This document shows, piece by piece, positions 8,680 to 15,940 of a stretch of DNA of 16,614 bases. The first letter of the stretch is position 1; each line of letters opens with the position of its first letter. Source of the DNA: Bordetella parapertussis (GTDB lineage: Bacteria > Pseudomonadota > Gammaproteobacteria > Burkholderiales > Burkholderiaceae_C); assembly GCA_945888535.1 (NCBI GenBank), contig CAMDAN010000050.1, positions 1 through 16,614 of the forward strand, written 5' to 3'. The notes beneath the pieces were generated by a model. It worked only from the letters and a program-made list of their open reading frames with translations, did no database searches and was not told the DNA's origin. The translations under genes and the position numbers were made by a program.

Positions 8680-9294
8680 ATGCTTGGCGTTACCGACTAC
8701 GGCACCTTTGTTGTCACCATCATTGTTTTTTTGCTCATTCCAGGCCCCGGTAATTTGGCCTTGGTTTTGTCGACCAGCAAGGGTGGCTTTCGCGGTGGCT
8801 TGGCAGCAACGGCAGGCGTGATTCTCGGGGACCAGGTGTTGATGTGGTTGGCGGTGGCAGGAGTCGCCGCTTTGTTGGCGGCGTACCCGGCAGCTTTCCA
8901 TGTCGTGCAGTGGGTGGGTGCAGGTTACCTGGCGTGGTTGGGCGGATTTATGCTGACGGCCAAGCCGGGCGCTGCGCCGGTATTAAATATTCGCCCCCGG
9001 CAGTTCTTGCGCCAAGCCTTTTTTATTACCCTTTTGAACCCCAAAGCTATTTTGTTTTACATGGCGTTCTTCCCTTTGTTTGTCGATCCACAGCGCCAAC
9101 AGGGTTTGGTTACCTATGCATTTATGGCCGCAACGATTGCAGTGCTGACCTTTTTGTATGGCCTAGCCGCAACGCTGATTACCCACTTCTTTGCGGAACG
9201 CGTTCGCGCTAATCCCAAAATCTCCTTGGTTTTAGAGAAGGTTGCGGGCGTCTTTTTAATCGGCTTTGGCGTGAAGTTGGTGGCGTCGCAGTAA
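8680..9294 (+). CDS. LysE/RhtB family amino-acid or metabolite exporter
   Basis: A 204-residue inner-membrane protein with about five to six hydrophobic segments. The LysE-family hallmark Pro-Gly-Pro-Gly-Asn is at residues 21-25 after the first helix. A basic Ser-x-x-G-G-x-R-x-G-type loop (SKGGFRGG) follows, and L-N-P-K-A appears in the second half (LLNPKAILFYMAFFPLFV). Known members export lysine, threonine, homoserine or similar amino acids by secondary transport; the substrate here is not predictable. Start ATG 8680 has GGGAG about 5 bases upstream. It sits 41 bp after rsmG and 59 bp before parA. Its link to neighbouring functions is unclear and may be only positional. Confidence 0.92.
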   Translation: MLGVTDYGTFVVTIIVFLLIPGPGNLALVLSTSKGGFRGGLAATAGVILGDQVLMWLAVAGVAALLAAYPAAFHVVQWVGAGYLAWLGGFMLTAKPGAAPVLNIRPRQFLRQAFFITLLNPKAILFYMAFFPLFVDPQRQQGLVTYAFMAATIAVLTFLYGLAATLITHFFAERVRANPKISLVLEKVAGVFLIGFGVKLVASQ

Positions 9295-9303
9295 GCGGCG
9301 CTG

Positions 9304-9319
9304 TGTTCCACGTGAAACC
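9304..9319. promoter_or_regulatory. parS site upstream of parA
   Basis: TGTTCCACGTGAAACC matches the parS variant TGTTCCACGTGAAACA at 15 of 16 positions. It lies 34 bp upstream of the parA start codon, in the 59-bp intergenic gap. ParB bound here could both nucleate the partition complex and affect transcription of the par operon. Confidence 0.88.
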
Positions 9320-9353
9320 CTTTTCTTGCTTTTTTATCTTTTGAACTAAACCC

Positions 9354-10142
9354 ATGGCCAAAATATTCTGTGTTGCAAATCAAAAGGGCGGCGTCGGTAA
9401 AACCACGACCACAGTGAACTTGGCCGCCGGTTTGGCTAAAGTGGGGCAGCGCGTGTTGATGATAGACCTAGACCCCCAGGGCAATGCCACTATGGGCTCG
9501 GGAGTGGACAAGCGGACGTTGGAGCTGACGGTGTACGACGTGTTGCTGGAGTCCGCCTCGATTGCGGAAGCCCGCCAACGCAGCGATAAATTAGTGGGAA
9601 CAGACTACAGCTATGACATCTTGGGCGCCAACCGCGAGCTCGCAGGTGCGGAGGTAGAAATGGTCGAGCTTGAGCGGCGCGAGCGGCGCTTGAAGACCGC
9701 TTTGGCAGCGGTGGCGACAGAGTATGACTTCGTGTTGATTGATTGCCCGCCGTCTTTGTCGATGCTAACGCTCAACGGTTTGTGTTGTGCCCACGGAGTG
9801 ATCGTGCCGATGCAGTGCGAGTACTTCGCACTCGAAGGGCTAACCGATTTGGTGAACACGATCAAACAAGTCAAAGCCAACCTCAACGACGATCTTCAAA
9901 TCATTGGTTTGCTGCGTGTCATGTTTGATCCCCGCATTACTTTGCAACAACAAGTCAGCGACCAACTCAAAGCCCACTTTGGCGACAAAGTGTTTGACTC
10001 CGTGATCCCGCGTAACGTGCGCTTGGCCGAAGCGCCAAGTTACGGTTTGCCTGGCGTGGTGTTTGATCCTGCCTCCAAGGGCGCGCAAGCATTTTTGACC
10101 TTTGCCCAAGAGATGGTTCAGCGTATCGCTGCAATGGGATGA
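9354..10142 (+). CDS. parA: Chromosome partitioning ATPase ParA (Soj)
   Basis: Deviant Walker ATPase that binds the nucleoid in the ATP state and drives segregation of ParB-parS complexes. The 262-residue protein has the deviant Walker A KGGVGKTT at 11-18 with the signature lysine (Lys11), the A' motif I-D-L-D-P-Q-G-N around 37-44, and Walker B VLIDCPP with Asp130. It begins directly with the ATPase domain and has no N-terminal helix-turn-helix, as in chromosomal (type Ib-like/Soj) ParA rather than plasmid P1-type ParA. The parS site is just upstream, and the ATGA overlap with the next gene indicates translational coupling. Role is certain by family and by presence of parB and parS. Confidence 0.97.
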   Translation: MAKIFCVANQKGGVGKTTTTVNLAAGLAKVGQRVLMIDLDPQGNATMGSGVDKRTLELTVYDVLLESASIAEARQRSDKLVGTDYSYDILGANRELAGAEVEMVELERRERRLKTALAAVATEYDFVLIDCPPSLSMLTLNGLCCAHGVIVPMQCEYFALEGLTDLVNTIKQVKANLNDDLQIIGLLRVMFDPRITLQQQVSDQLKAHFGDKVFDSVIPRNVRLAEAPSYGLPGVVFDPASKGAQAFLTFAQEMVQRIAAMG

Positions 10143-10672
10143 CCGACGCGCAGGTACTTCTTTTGCCGGGTTGGCAAAACTCGGGTCCCGACCATTGGCA
10201 AAGCCGATGGGAGCAGCATTTTGGGGATGTTCGCGTGGAGCAACACGACTGGATGCAACCTCTGCGGGGTGATTGGATCGCCCGCTTGGAAGACGTGCTT
10301 CTGAGTCAAAAAGGTCCTAGCGTTTTAGTCGCGCACAGTTTGGGTTGTTTGTTGGTTGCTGCGTGGGCGGCGCATTCACGCCACACCCATTTGGTCAGCG
10401 CCGCGCTATTGGTTGCCCCCGGAGATGCCGAGCGTGAGGAACTGCAACCGGTTTTAAAAAGCTGGTCGCCCATAGTGATGCGGCCCTTGCCCTTTAAAAG
10501 CCATTTGCTTGGCAGCCACAACGACCCTTATTGCAGCCTGGAGCGTGCTAAAGCGTTCGCTGATGCATGGGGTTCGCAGTGGCAAGACTGCGGGCACGCA
10601 GGGCACATCAATGCCGAATCAAATTTGGGCAATTGGCCAGAAGGCCGAGCGCTTCTTCAATCATTGTTATAA
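10139..10672 (+). CDS. RBBP9/YdeN-family serine hydrolase (alpha/beta hydrolase)
   Basis: A 177-residue small alpha/beta hydrolase. The N-terminal L-L-P-G-W-Q-N-S-G-P-D-H-W is typical of the RBBP9/YdeN family. The catalytic triad is visible: Ser67 in AHSLG (a modified GxSxG elbow), Asp129 in SHNDPYC and His156 in GHAGHIN. No signal peptide or membrane segment, so it is cytoplasmic. Its ATG overlaps the parA stop by four bases and its stop is 17 bp before the parB start, so it is a middle cistron of the partition operon. Family members are serine hydrolases of mostly unknown substrate. A role in chromosome segregation is not shown by the sequence; conserved position may reflect only operon history. 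Confidence 0.9.
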   Translation: MTDAQVLLLPGWQNSGPDHWQSRWEQHFGDVRVEQHDWMQPLRGDWIARLEDVLLSQKGPSVLVAHSLGCLLVAAWAAHSRHTHLVSAALLVAPGDAEREELQPVLKSWSPIVMRPLPFKSHLLGSHNDPYCSLERAKAFADAWGSQWQDCGHAGHINAESNLGNWPEGRALLQSLL

Positions 10673-10689
10673 AAATAAGGAATGCCACC

Positions 10690-11643
10690 ATGGTGACTAA
10701 AAAACCAAAAGGACTTGGAATGGGCTTAGAGGCCTTGCTCGGACCCAAGGTCAAAGAACTGGTTTTGGAGGATGGTGCCGATGCGCAATTGCCCACGAGC
10801 TTGCCTTTGGGCGACTTGGTCGCGGGTGTTTACCAGCCACGCACGCACATGGATGAAGGCGCGTTGTACGAGTTGGCAGAAAGCATCAAAGCCCAAGGAA
10901 TCATGCAGCCCATCTTGGTTCGCCAATTGGATGAAGACCAAGCCAAGCCGCACCGCAGCGCTGGCTCTAACCGTCCCGTCTTTGAAATCATTGCCGGCGA
11001 GCGGCGTTTTCGCGCAGCAAAATTAGCCGGGCTAGAGCGCGTGCCGGTGTTGGTGCGCAATGTGCCTAACGAAGCCGCAGCGGCGATGGCTTTGATAGAA
11101 AACATGCAGCGCGAAGACCTCAATCCGTTGGAAGAAGCCCAAGGATTGCAGCGTTTAATCAAAGAGTTTGGACTCACCCATGAGGCTGCAGCCCAAGCGG
11201 TGGGCCGCTCGCGCAGCGCCGCATCCAACTTAATGCGCCTACTTAATCTGGCTGAACCCGTGCAAACCATGTTGATGGCGGGGGACCTTGATATGGGCCA
11301 CGCGCGGGCACTGCTCGCGCTAGACCGCGCCACCCAAATCACAGCAGCCAATCAAATCGCAAGTAAAAAACTCTCGGTGCGTGAATCCGAAAGCCTGGTC
11401 AAAAAACTCAGCGCAGAATTTTCTTTAACGTCCACCAAACCTAAAAAAGAAAAATCGCGTGACATTAAACGGGTTGAAGAAGAGCTGTCGGATTTGCTGA
11501 TGGCGCAGGTTGATGTACATATCAAAAAACGCGTGAAACGTGCGGGCCGCTTTGAAGAAATGGGCGAATTGGTGATTCAGTTTTCTTCGCTCGATGAACT
11601 CAACGGTTTGATTGAGCGACTCTCGCCTAACGCCAACCGCTAA
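10690..11643 (+). CDS. parB: Chromosome partitioning protein ParB (Spo0J), CTP-dependent clamp
   Basis: Binds parS, uses CTP to close as a DNA-sliding clamp, and stimulates ParA. The 317-residue protein has an N-terminal K-K-P-K-G-L-G-M-G-L-E-A-L-L-G segment that contacts ParA (4-18). The ParB/Srx domain follows, with the CTP-binding GERRFR at 103-108 and ENMQRE at 137-142, and then a helix-turn-helix around 161-184 for parS recognition. A lysine-rich linker (about 250-261) precedes the C-terminal dimerisation domain (265-314). I chose ATG 10690 because AAGGA lies 8 bases upstream and the family N-terminus begins here; an in-frame ATG at 10567 would add 41 unrelated residues overlapping the hydrolase. 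Confidence 0.97.
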   Translation: MVTKKPKGLGMGLEALLGPKVKELVLEDGADAQLPTSLPLGDLVAGVYQPRTHMDEGALYELAESIKAQGIMQPILVRQLDEDQAKPHRSAGSNRPVFEIIAGERRFRAAKLAGLERVPVLVRNVPNEAAAAMALIENMQREDLNPLEEAQGLQRLIKEFGLTHEAAAQAVGRSRSAASNLMRLLNLAEPVQTMLMAGDLDMGHARALLALDRATQITAANQIASKKLSVRESESLVKKLSAEFSLTSTKPKKEKSRDIKRVEEELSDLLMAQVDVHIKKRVKRAGRFEEMGELVIQFSSLDELNGLIERLSPNANR

Positions 11644-11673
11644 GCATTCATTGTTAAGCGATCTTTGCGCACC

Positions 11674-12474
11674 ATGTCAGACGACGCCCCCTCTGGTTTA
11701 AAACGGTTGAGAGCCGCGCCGCCTTGGCCTTTGCCTGCGCTCTTGGCTTGGGGTGCTGCTTGGGCGGTGTTTCGCATCTCGATGAGCCAAGGCTTGCATG
11801 TCGGTTGGGCGCTGTCCATGGCTAGCGCGCTGGGTATCGGCCTGAGCTTGTGGGGGAATTCGTGGTGGCGCAAAGGGTTGATTGCCGCTGGATTTCCTGT
11901 GTCCTTGGCCTTTACGTTGCCAATGTTGGGCTTGGGCGATCTGCCTGCTTGGGTGTGGCTTTTGCCAATGGGCTTGATGCTATTGGTGTACCCCATCAAC
12001 ACCTGGTCGGACGCCCCCTTGTTTCCAACGCCCACGAACGCGCTCTTGGATTTGCCAGCGCATGCGCCTTTGAAATCGGGAGCTAAAGTTTTGGATGCGG
12101 GTTGTGGTTTGGGTCATGGCCTTCGCGCCTTGCGCCGTGCTTATCCTAAAGTCCAGTTTTATGGCCTTGAGTGGAGCGCCATGCTGCGATGGTTGTGCGC
12201 TTTTCGTTTGCCATGGGCGCGGATCACACGCGGCGATATTTGGGCAGCAGATTGGTCAGGCTACCAAATGGTTTACCTCTTTCAGAGGCCTGAGAGCATG
12301 CCCCGTGCGTCTCAAAAAGCCCAACAGGAATTGCGTTCGGGTGCGTGGTTGGTGAGCCTCGACTTTGAAGCCGCCGAACTCATCCCAACAGCAAGCTATA
12401 CCGCGCCCAACGGTAAAACGGTATGGCTATACCGCGCCCCATTTCAATTGAACAAAAACCATGGCACTCATTAA
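11674..12474 (+). CDS. Membrane-anchored class I SAM-dependent methyltransferase
   Basis: A 266-residue protein with two parts. Residues 20-107 contain about four hydrophobic helices (roughly 20-37, 42-60, 68-86, 92-107). From about 110 comes a cytosolic methyltransferase domain with SAM-binding motif I VLDAGCGLGHG (Asp141, Gly143, Gly145), an acidic strand-2 end (F-Y-G-L-E-W) and G-D-I-W-A-A-D-W further on. I recognise the layout as a Burkholderiales-type family but know of no characterised member; the substrate may be a lipid, quinone or membrane protein, which is speculation. ATG 11674 is preferred to a TTG at 11665. It starts 30 bp after parB and its 3' end overlaps the iron-alcohol dehydrogenase start by 14 bases, so they are probably co-translated. 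Confidence 0.82.
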   Translation: MSDDAPSGLKRLRAAPPWPLPALLAWGAAWAVFRISMSQGLHVGWALSMASALGIGLSLWGNSWWRKGLIAAGFPVSLAFTLPMLGLGDLPAWVWLLPMGLMLLVYPINTWSDAPLFPTPTNALLDLPAHAPLKSGAKVLDAGCGLGHGLRALRRAYPKVQFYGLEWSAMLRWLCAFRLPWARITRGDIWAADWSGYQMVYLFQRPESMPRASQKAQQELRSGAWLVSLDFEAAELIPTASYTAPNGKTVWLYRAPFQLNKNHGTH

Positions 12475-13609
12475 CTACCTCACCCAAATCAACATCGACT
12501 TTGGTACCCTGTCCTTATTAAAAGCAGAGTGCGAACGGGTTGGAATTCAAAAGCCCTTGATCGTCACAGACGTGGGCGTTCGTGCTGCTGGTGTACTTGA
12601 CAAGGCGCTGCTGGCCTTGGGCACCATGCCTCATGCCATCTTTGATCAAACCCCATCAAACCCCACTGAGGCTGCTGTTCGTGCGGCGGTGGAGGTGTTA
12701 AAGGCCCACGGCTGCGATGGTTTGATTGGTGTGGGCGGCGGCTCGAGCCTTGACTTAGCTAAAGGTGTTTGTATCGCCGCAACGCACCCCGGCTCCTTAA
12801 AAACTTATGCCACGATTGAAGGCGGTAGCCCAAAAATCACTGATGCGGTATTGCCGCTGATTGCCGTTCCAACCACCGCAGGAACAGGCAGCGAAGTGGC
12901 CCGCGGCGCGATTATTATTTTGGATGACGGGCGCAAGGTCGGATTTCACAGCTGGCACCTGATGCCTAAAGCGGCGCTGTGTGATCCCGAGCTGACCTTG
13001 AGTTTGCCGCCGGGGCTCACTGCCGCAACCGGCATGGATGCCATTGCGCATTGCATGGAAACCTTCATGGCCGCTTCGGTCAATCCGCCCGCCGATGGCA
13101 TTGGGCTTGACGGCTTGGCCCGCGGTTGGAGCCACATTGAGCAAGCCACGCGTAACGGCGCAGACCGCGATGCGCGTTGGAACATGATGAGCGCCAGCGT
13201 GCAAGGGGCGTTGGCATTTCAAAAAGGCTTGGGTTGTGTGCACAGCTTAAGCCACAGTTTGGGTGGCGTGAACCCGCGCTTACACCACGGCACCTTGAAC
13301 GCCATCTTCTTGCCCGCAGTGATTCGTTTCAATGCGCCTGCCGAGTCAATGCAAAAAGATAAACGCTTGCAGCGTATGGCGCATGCCATGGGTCTAGGAA
13401 GTTGTGATGCCAAAGGCACCGAGCTTGCAGAGGCGATCCACGCCATGAACGCGCGGCTGGGCTTGCCCCGTGGGCTCAAAGCGCTGGGCGTGGGCGCTGA
13501 TCTGTACGAAAAAATTATCGACGGCGCGATGGCAGACCATTGCCATAAAACCAACCCGCGCTTGGCGACCCGCGAGGATTACCTAGAGATGCTCCGCACT
13601 TCGGAGTAA
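12461..13609 (+). CDS. Iron-containing (group III) alcohol dehydrogenase
   Basis: A 382-residue NAD(P)-dependent oxidoreductase interconverting an alcohol and an aldehyde or ketone. The dinucleotide-binding GGGSS is at 92-96, followed by the family strand A-V-P-T-T-A-G-T-G-S-E-V. The metal ligands are present: Asp193 and His197 in G-M-D-A-I-A-H-C-M-E, His261 in VHSLSHSLGG, and His275/276 in LHHG. The His261 to second-His spacing is one longer than in FucO if His276 is the ligand. Soluble, no signal peptide. It overlaps the methyltransferase gene by 14 bases in a different frame and converges on the D-lactate dehydrogenase-like gene 26 bp away. Substrate not predictable; maleylacetate reductase and 4-hydroxybutyrate dehydrogenase belong to the same superfamily. 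Confidence 0.93.
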   Translation: MALINYLTQINIDFGTLSLLKAECERVGIQKPLIVTDVGVRAAGVLDKALLALGTMPHAIFDQTPSNPTEAAVRAAVEVLKAHGCDGLIGVGGGSSLDLAKGVCIAATHPGSLKTYATIEGGSPKITDAVLPLIAVPTTAGTGSEVARGAIIILDDGRKVGFHSWHLMPKAALCDPELTLSLPPGLTAATGMDAIAHCMETFMAASVNPPADGIGLDGLARGWSHIEQATRNGADRDARWNMMSASVQGALAFQKGLGCVHSLSHSLGGVNPRLHHGTLNAIFLPAVIRFNAPAESMQKDKRLQRMAHAMGLGSCDAKGTELAEAIHAMNARLGLPRGLKALGVGADLYEKIIDGAMADHCHKTNPRLATREDYLEMLRTSE

Positions 13610-13638
13610 CCTCGAAGCGAAAAATACGGAGCTTTTTA
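13591..13638. terminator. Possible shared terminator between convergent genes
   Basis: CTCCG-CACTT-CGGAG forms a 5-bp stem at 13592-13606 at the end of the Fe-alcohol dehydrogenase gene. A further CGGAGC at 13628-13633 is followed by TTTTT and can pair with GCTCCG at 13591-13596. The geometry is imperfect (31-base loop for the long pairing), so function as a rho-independent terminator is only possible. Confidence 0.3.
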
Positions 13639-15060
13639 CAGCGTAAATATTTTTCCAGGGTTGAGAATGTTTTGCGGGTCGAGCGCCCGTTTGATGGTGC
13701 GCATCATGTCGACTGCGCCTGCGCCTGTTTCCGAGACCAAGAAGTCCATCTTGTGCAAGCCCACGCCGTGTTCTCCGGTACAGGTTCCGCCTAAGCGCAA
13801 CGCGCGGTCCACCAATTGCGTGTTAAGCCGCTCTGCGACTACGCGCTCCTGTGGCACCAGGGGATCAATCAAATAACCCATATGAAAATTACCGTCACCT
13901 ACATGACCGACCATAAAGTAAGGCAGTCCCGCTTCTTCGGCTTCCGTGACTGAATCTAACAAGGCTTGCGCCAGTTTGGAAATCGGCACGCAGGTGTCTG
14001 TCGTGATGGCGCGGCATCCCGGGCGGGACTGAACGCCCGCAAAGTAAGCGTTGTGACGGGCTGTCCACAAACGGGTGCGTTCCTCAGGCGTATTCGCCCA
14101 TTCAAACGCTGCACCGCCATGGTCTTGGGCCAGCGTCTGCACGGTTTGAACTTGCTCTTGGACAGACGAAGGTGAGCCGTGAAACTCCATCAGCAACATC
14201 GCGCCTTCACGCAGCGTGAGCTTGGAGTGTTGGTTCACCATGCGGATGGTATTGGCATCAAGCAGCTCGCAGCGGGCAATCGGTACGCCGAGTTGAATAA
14301 TCTCAATGGTGGTGTTGACTGCATCGGCCAAAGAGGAAAAAGAGCAGGTTGCTGCCATCACGGCTTCTGGCAAAGGATAGAGCTTGACCGTGATTTCTGT
14401 CATCACCCCCAAGGTTCCCTCGCTGCCCACCATCAACCGCGTTAAGTCGTAGCCCGCTGACGATTTTTTAGCACGCGTACCGGTACGAATGATCTCGCCG
14501 CTGGCTGTTACAAGTTCCAAGGCCAACACGTTTTCTCGCATGGTTCCGTAGCGAACGGCGTTGGTGCCGCTGGCGCGGGTGGCGCTCATGCCGCCAATGC
14601 TAGCGTCTGCGCCGGGGTCGATCGGGAAAAACAGGCCGGCTGATTTCACGGCTTCGTTGAGCTGCTTGCGCGTGACACCGGGTTGAACCGTCACCGTTAA
14701 ATCTTCGGCGTTAATGCTAAGCACCGCATTCATCCGACTGACATCCACGCTGATGCCGCCTTGAACCGCGAGCAAATGCCCTTCAAGGGAGGAGCCCACG
14801 CCAAAGGGAATCACCGGGGTCGCATACTGGCTTGCCAAGCATAGCGTGTCGGAGACGTCTTGGGTTGACTGTGCGAACACCACGGCAGCCGGGGGCGGAA
14901 CATCAAAGGCCGATTCATCCCGCCCGTGTTGCAGGCGCACCGCCATCGCGTTAGAAAACTGAGCTCCGAAGCGGTCTTGAAGCGCTTTGATCAATTCGAC
15001 AGGAACGGCGCGGGCGGTGGACTCAAAAAAACCAGGACTGGGAAAAATAGGTGCATTCAT
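13636..15060 (-). CDS. FAD-binding oxidase, D-lactate dehydrogenase (cytochrome)/GlcD type
   Basis: A 474-residue flavoprotein of the VAO/PCMH superfamily that oxidises a D-2-hydroxy acid (D-lactate, glycolate or D-2-hydroxyglutarate) and passes electrons to a carrier. The FAD domain has PFGVGSSLEGH at 85-95, the G-S-S-L-E-G-H form found in D-lactate dehydrogenases (LDHD/DLD) rather than GlcD. It is followed by G-A-D-A-S-I-G-G-M and GSEGTLGV at 212-219. The C-terminal domain has GHVGDGNFH (His386, His393) and GEHGVG (Glu430, His431), which bind metal and substrate in this family. ATG 15060 is chosen over a GTG at 15084 because GGAG lies 9 bases upstream. It is divergent from the adenosyltransferase. 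The exact hydroxy acid is inferred. Confidence 0.92.
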   Translation of the reverse strand: MNAPIFPSPGFFESTARAVPVELIKALQDRFGAQFSNAMAVRLQHGRDESAFDVPPPAAVVFAQSTQDVSDTLCLASQYATPVIPFGVGSSLEGHLLAVQGGISVDVSRMNAVLSINAEDLTVTVQPGVTRKQLNEAVKSAGLFFPIDPGADASIGGMSATRASGTNAVRYGTMRENVLALELVTASGEIIRTGTRAKKSSAGYDLTRLMVGSEGTLGVMTEITVKLYPLPEAVMAATCSFSSLADAVNTTIEIIQLGVPIARCELLDANTIRMVNQHSKLTLREGAMLLMEFHGSPSSVQEQVQTVQTLAQDHGGAAFEWANTPEERTRLWTARHNAYFAGVQSRPGCRAITTDTCVPISKLAQALLDSVTEAEEAGLPYFMVGHVGDGNFHMGYLIDPLVPQERVVAERLNTQLVDRALRLGGTCTGEHGVGLHKMDFLVSETGAGAVDMMRTIKRALDPQNILNPGKIFTL

Positions 15061-15124
15061 CGGGTAAAACTCCAAAGCGCCCACAAAGCGGGAATAATCG
15101 CATTTTTAATCAAAAGTCAGCACT
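15061..15124. promoter_or_regulatory. Divergent intergenic promoter region
   Basis: This 64-bp gap must hold the promoters of both the D-lactate dehydrogenase-like gene (minus) and the adenosyltransferase (plus). AT-rich elements AATAAT (15093-15098) and TTTTTAATC (15103-15111) are candidate -10 sequences, but I see no convincing -35 partner for either strand. The short gap suggests overlapping, possibly coordinated, promoters. Confidence 0.35.
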
Positions 15125-15697
15125 ATGGGAAATCGTCTTACACAAATCGCCACCCGCACCGGAGATGGCGGCACCACCGGCTTGGGCGACAACACCCGGG
15201 TTTCTAAAAACAGCTTGCGCGTTCACGCGATGGGCGAGGTTGACGAACTCAACTGCCATATCGGCGTTTTGTTGTGCGAAGACATCCCCGAGGTCGTGCG
15301 TACGGCCTTGGTAGAAATTCAGCACCAGCTATTTAACTTGGGCGGTGAATTGTCGATTCCCGGTTTTGAGTTGCTCAAGGCGCAAGCTGTTTTGGATCTT
15401 GATGAAGCCTTGGCCCATCACAACGAGGCCCTGCCCAAGCTCCAAGAATTTATTCTTCCAGCAGGCAGCCGCGCTGCTGCGTTAGCGCATGTCTGCCGAA
15501 CCGTCGCCCGCCGCGCTGAACGCGCGGTGGTTGCGCTCGGCAACGAAGACGCGCTCAAAGACGCACCCCGCCAGTACCTTAACCGCTTGTCAGACCTGAT
15601 GTTTGTTTTGGCCCGTGTCCTCAACCGCCACCGTACCGATGGCACCGTAGGCGATGACGTTTACTGGAAAAGCGAGCGCATGGCCAACCTGGGCTAG
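15125..15697 (+). CDS. Cob(I)yrinic acid a,c-diamide adenosyltransferase, PduO type
   Basis: Transfers the adenosyl group of ATP to cob(I)alamin, making coenzyme B12 (adenosylcobalamin) in the cytoplasm. The 190-residue protein has the ATP-binding T-R-T-G-D-G-G-T-T-G-L at 10-20, the family's R-R-A-E-R-A-V at 129-135, F-I-L-P-A-G around 109-114, and Y-L-N-R-L-S-D-L-M-F at 151-160. All are typical of PduO/MMAB-type ATR, not of CobA. It is a full-length single-domain enzyme without the extra C-terminal domain of Salmonella PduO. No other B12 gene is in view, so it probably serves salvage and a B12-dependent mutase elsewhere. Next to it is a divergent FAD oxidase. Confidence 0.95.
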   Translation: MGNRLTQIATRTGDGGTTGLGDNTRVSKNSLRVHAMGEVDELNCHIGVLLCEDIPEVVRTALVEIQHQLFNLGGELSIPGFELLKAQAVLDLDEALAHHNEALPKLQEFILPAGSRAAALAHVCRTVARRAERAVVALGNEDALKDAPRQYLNRLSDLMFVLARVLNRHRTDGTVGDDVYWKSERMANLG

Positions 15698-15700
15698 GCT

Positions 15701-15716
15701 GGTAAAGCGCTTAACC
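15701..15716. repeat. Near-perfect palindrome after the adenosyltransferase stop
   Basis: GGTAAAGCGCTTAACC has eight-base arms with a single mismatched pair and a perfect AAGCGCTT core. It begins 4 bases after the adenosyltransferase stop and ends 18 bases before the start of the BrnA-like reading frame. Nearby CTAGG (15694-15698) and CCTAG (15715-15719) extend the symmetry. No T-run follows, so an operator for the downstream antitoxin remnant is as plausible as a terminator. Confidence 0.4.
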
Positions 15717-15733
15717 TAGAGAGTTTAAAAGCA

Positions 15734-15916
15734 ATGCCGAAACTTAAACCGGGAACGATCATCCCCCAGTTCGATGAGACTGCAGCCATCAATGCTGGCA
15801 TTGCATCTGATGCCGATTCGCGTGAACTTGACAGCGAATGGCATAAGGGCGCTAAGCCTGCAAGCGAAGCATTCGAACCGCAGACCTATGCCGCCTTGCG
15901 TCAGATCATTACATAA
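15734..15916 (+). pseudogene. Truncated BrnA-like antitoxin (N-terminal part only)
   Basis: A 60-residue frame beginning M-P-K-L-K-P-G-T-I-I-P and continuing with D-E-T-A-A-I-N-A-G-I-A-S-D-A-D and a later K-P-A-S-E-A. This closely resembles the N-terminal segment of BrnA antitoxins from my knowledge of the family. BrnA proteins continue with a ribbon-helix-helix DNA-binding domain (about 35-50 more residues, usually after a G-R-P-type linker), which is absent: the frame stops after T-Y-A-A-L-R-Q-I-I-T. The toxin gene brnT would normally lie just upstream, but only 36 bp separate this frame from the adenosyltransferase. I therefore read it as a remnant that may still be translated. The alternative is an intact small protein of unknown role. 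Confidence 0.6.
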
Positions 15917-15940
15917 CGCCCACATGGCCACTAACCAGTT

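Noticed and set aside
10567..10689. N-terminal extension of ParB by 41 residues
   Set aside because: It overlaps the hydrolase coding sequence and the residues are unlike ParB; ATG 10690 has a well-placed ribosome-binding site.
15828..15856. A TTGACA -35 element inside the BrnA-like frame as a promoter for the higA-like gene
   Set aside because: The -35 is perfect, but at 17 bp the -10 position is GCTAAG, a poor match, and the site is about 100 bp from the start codon.
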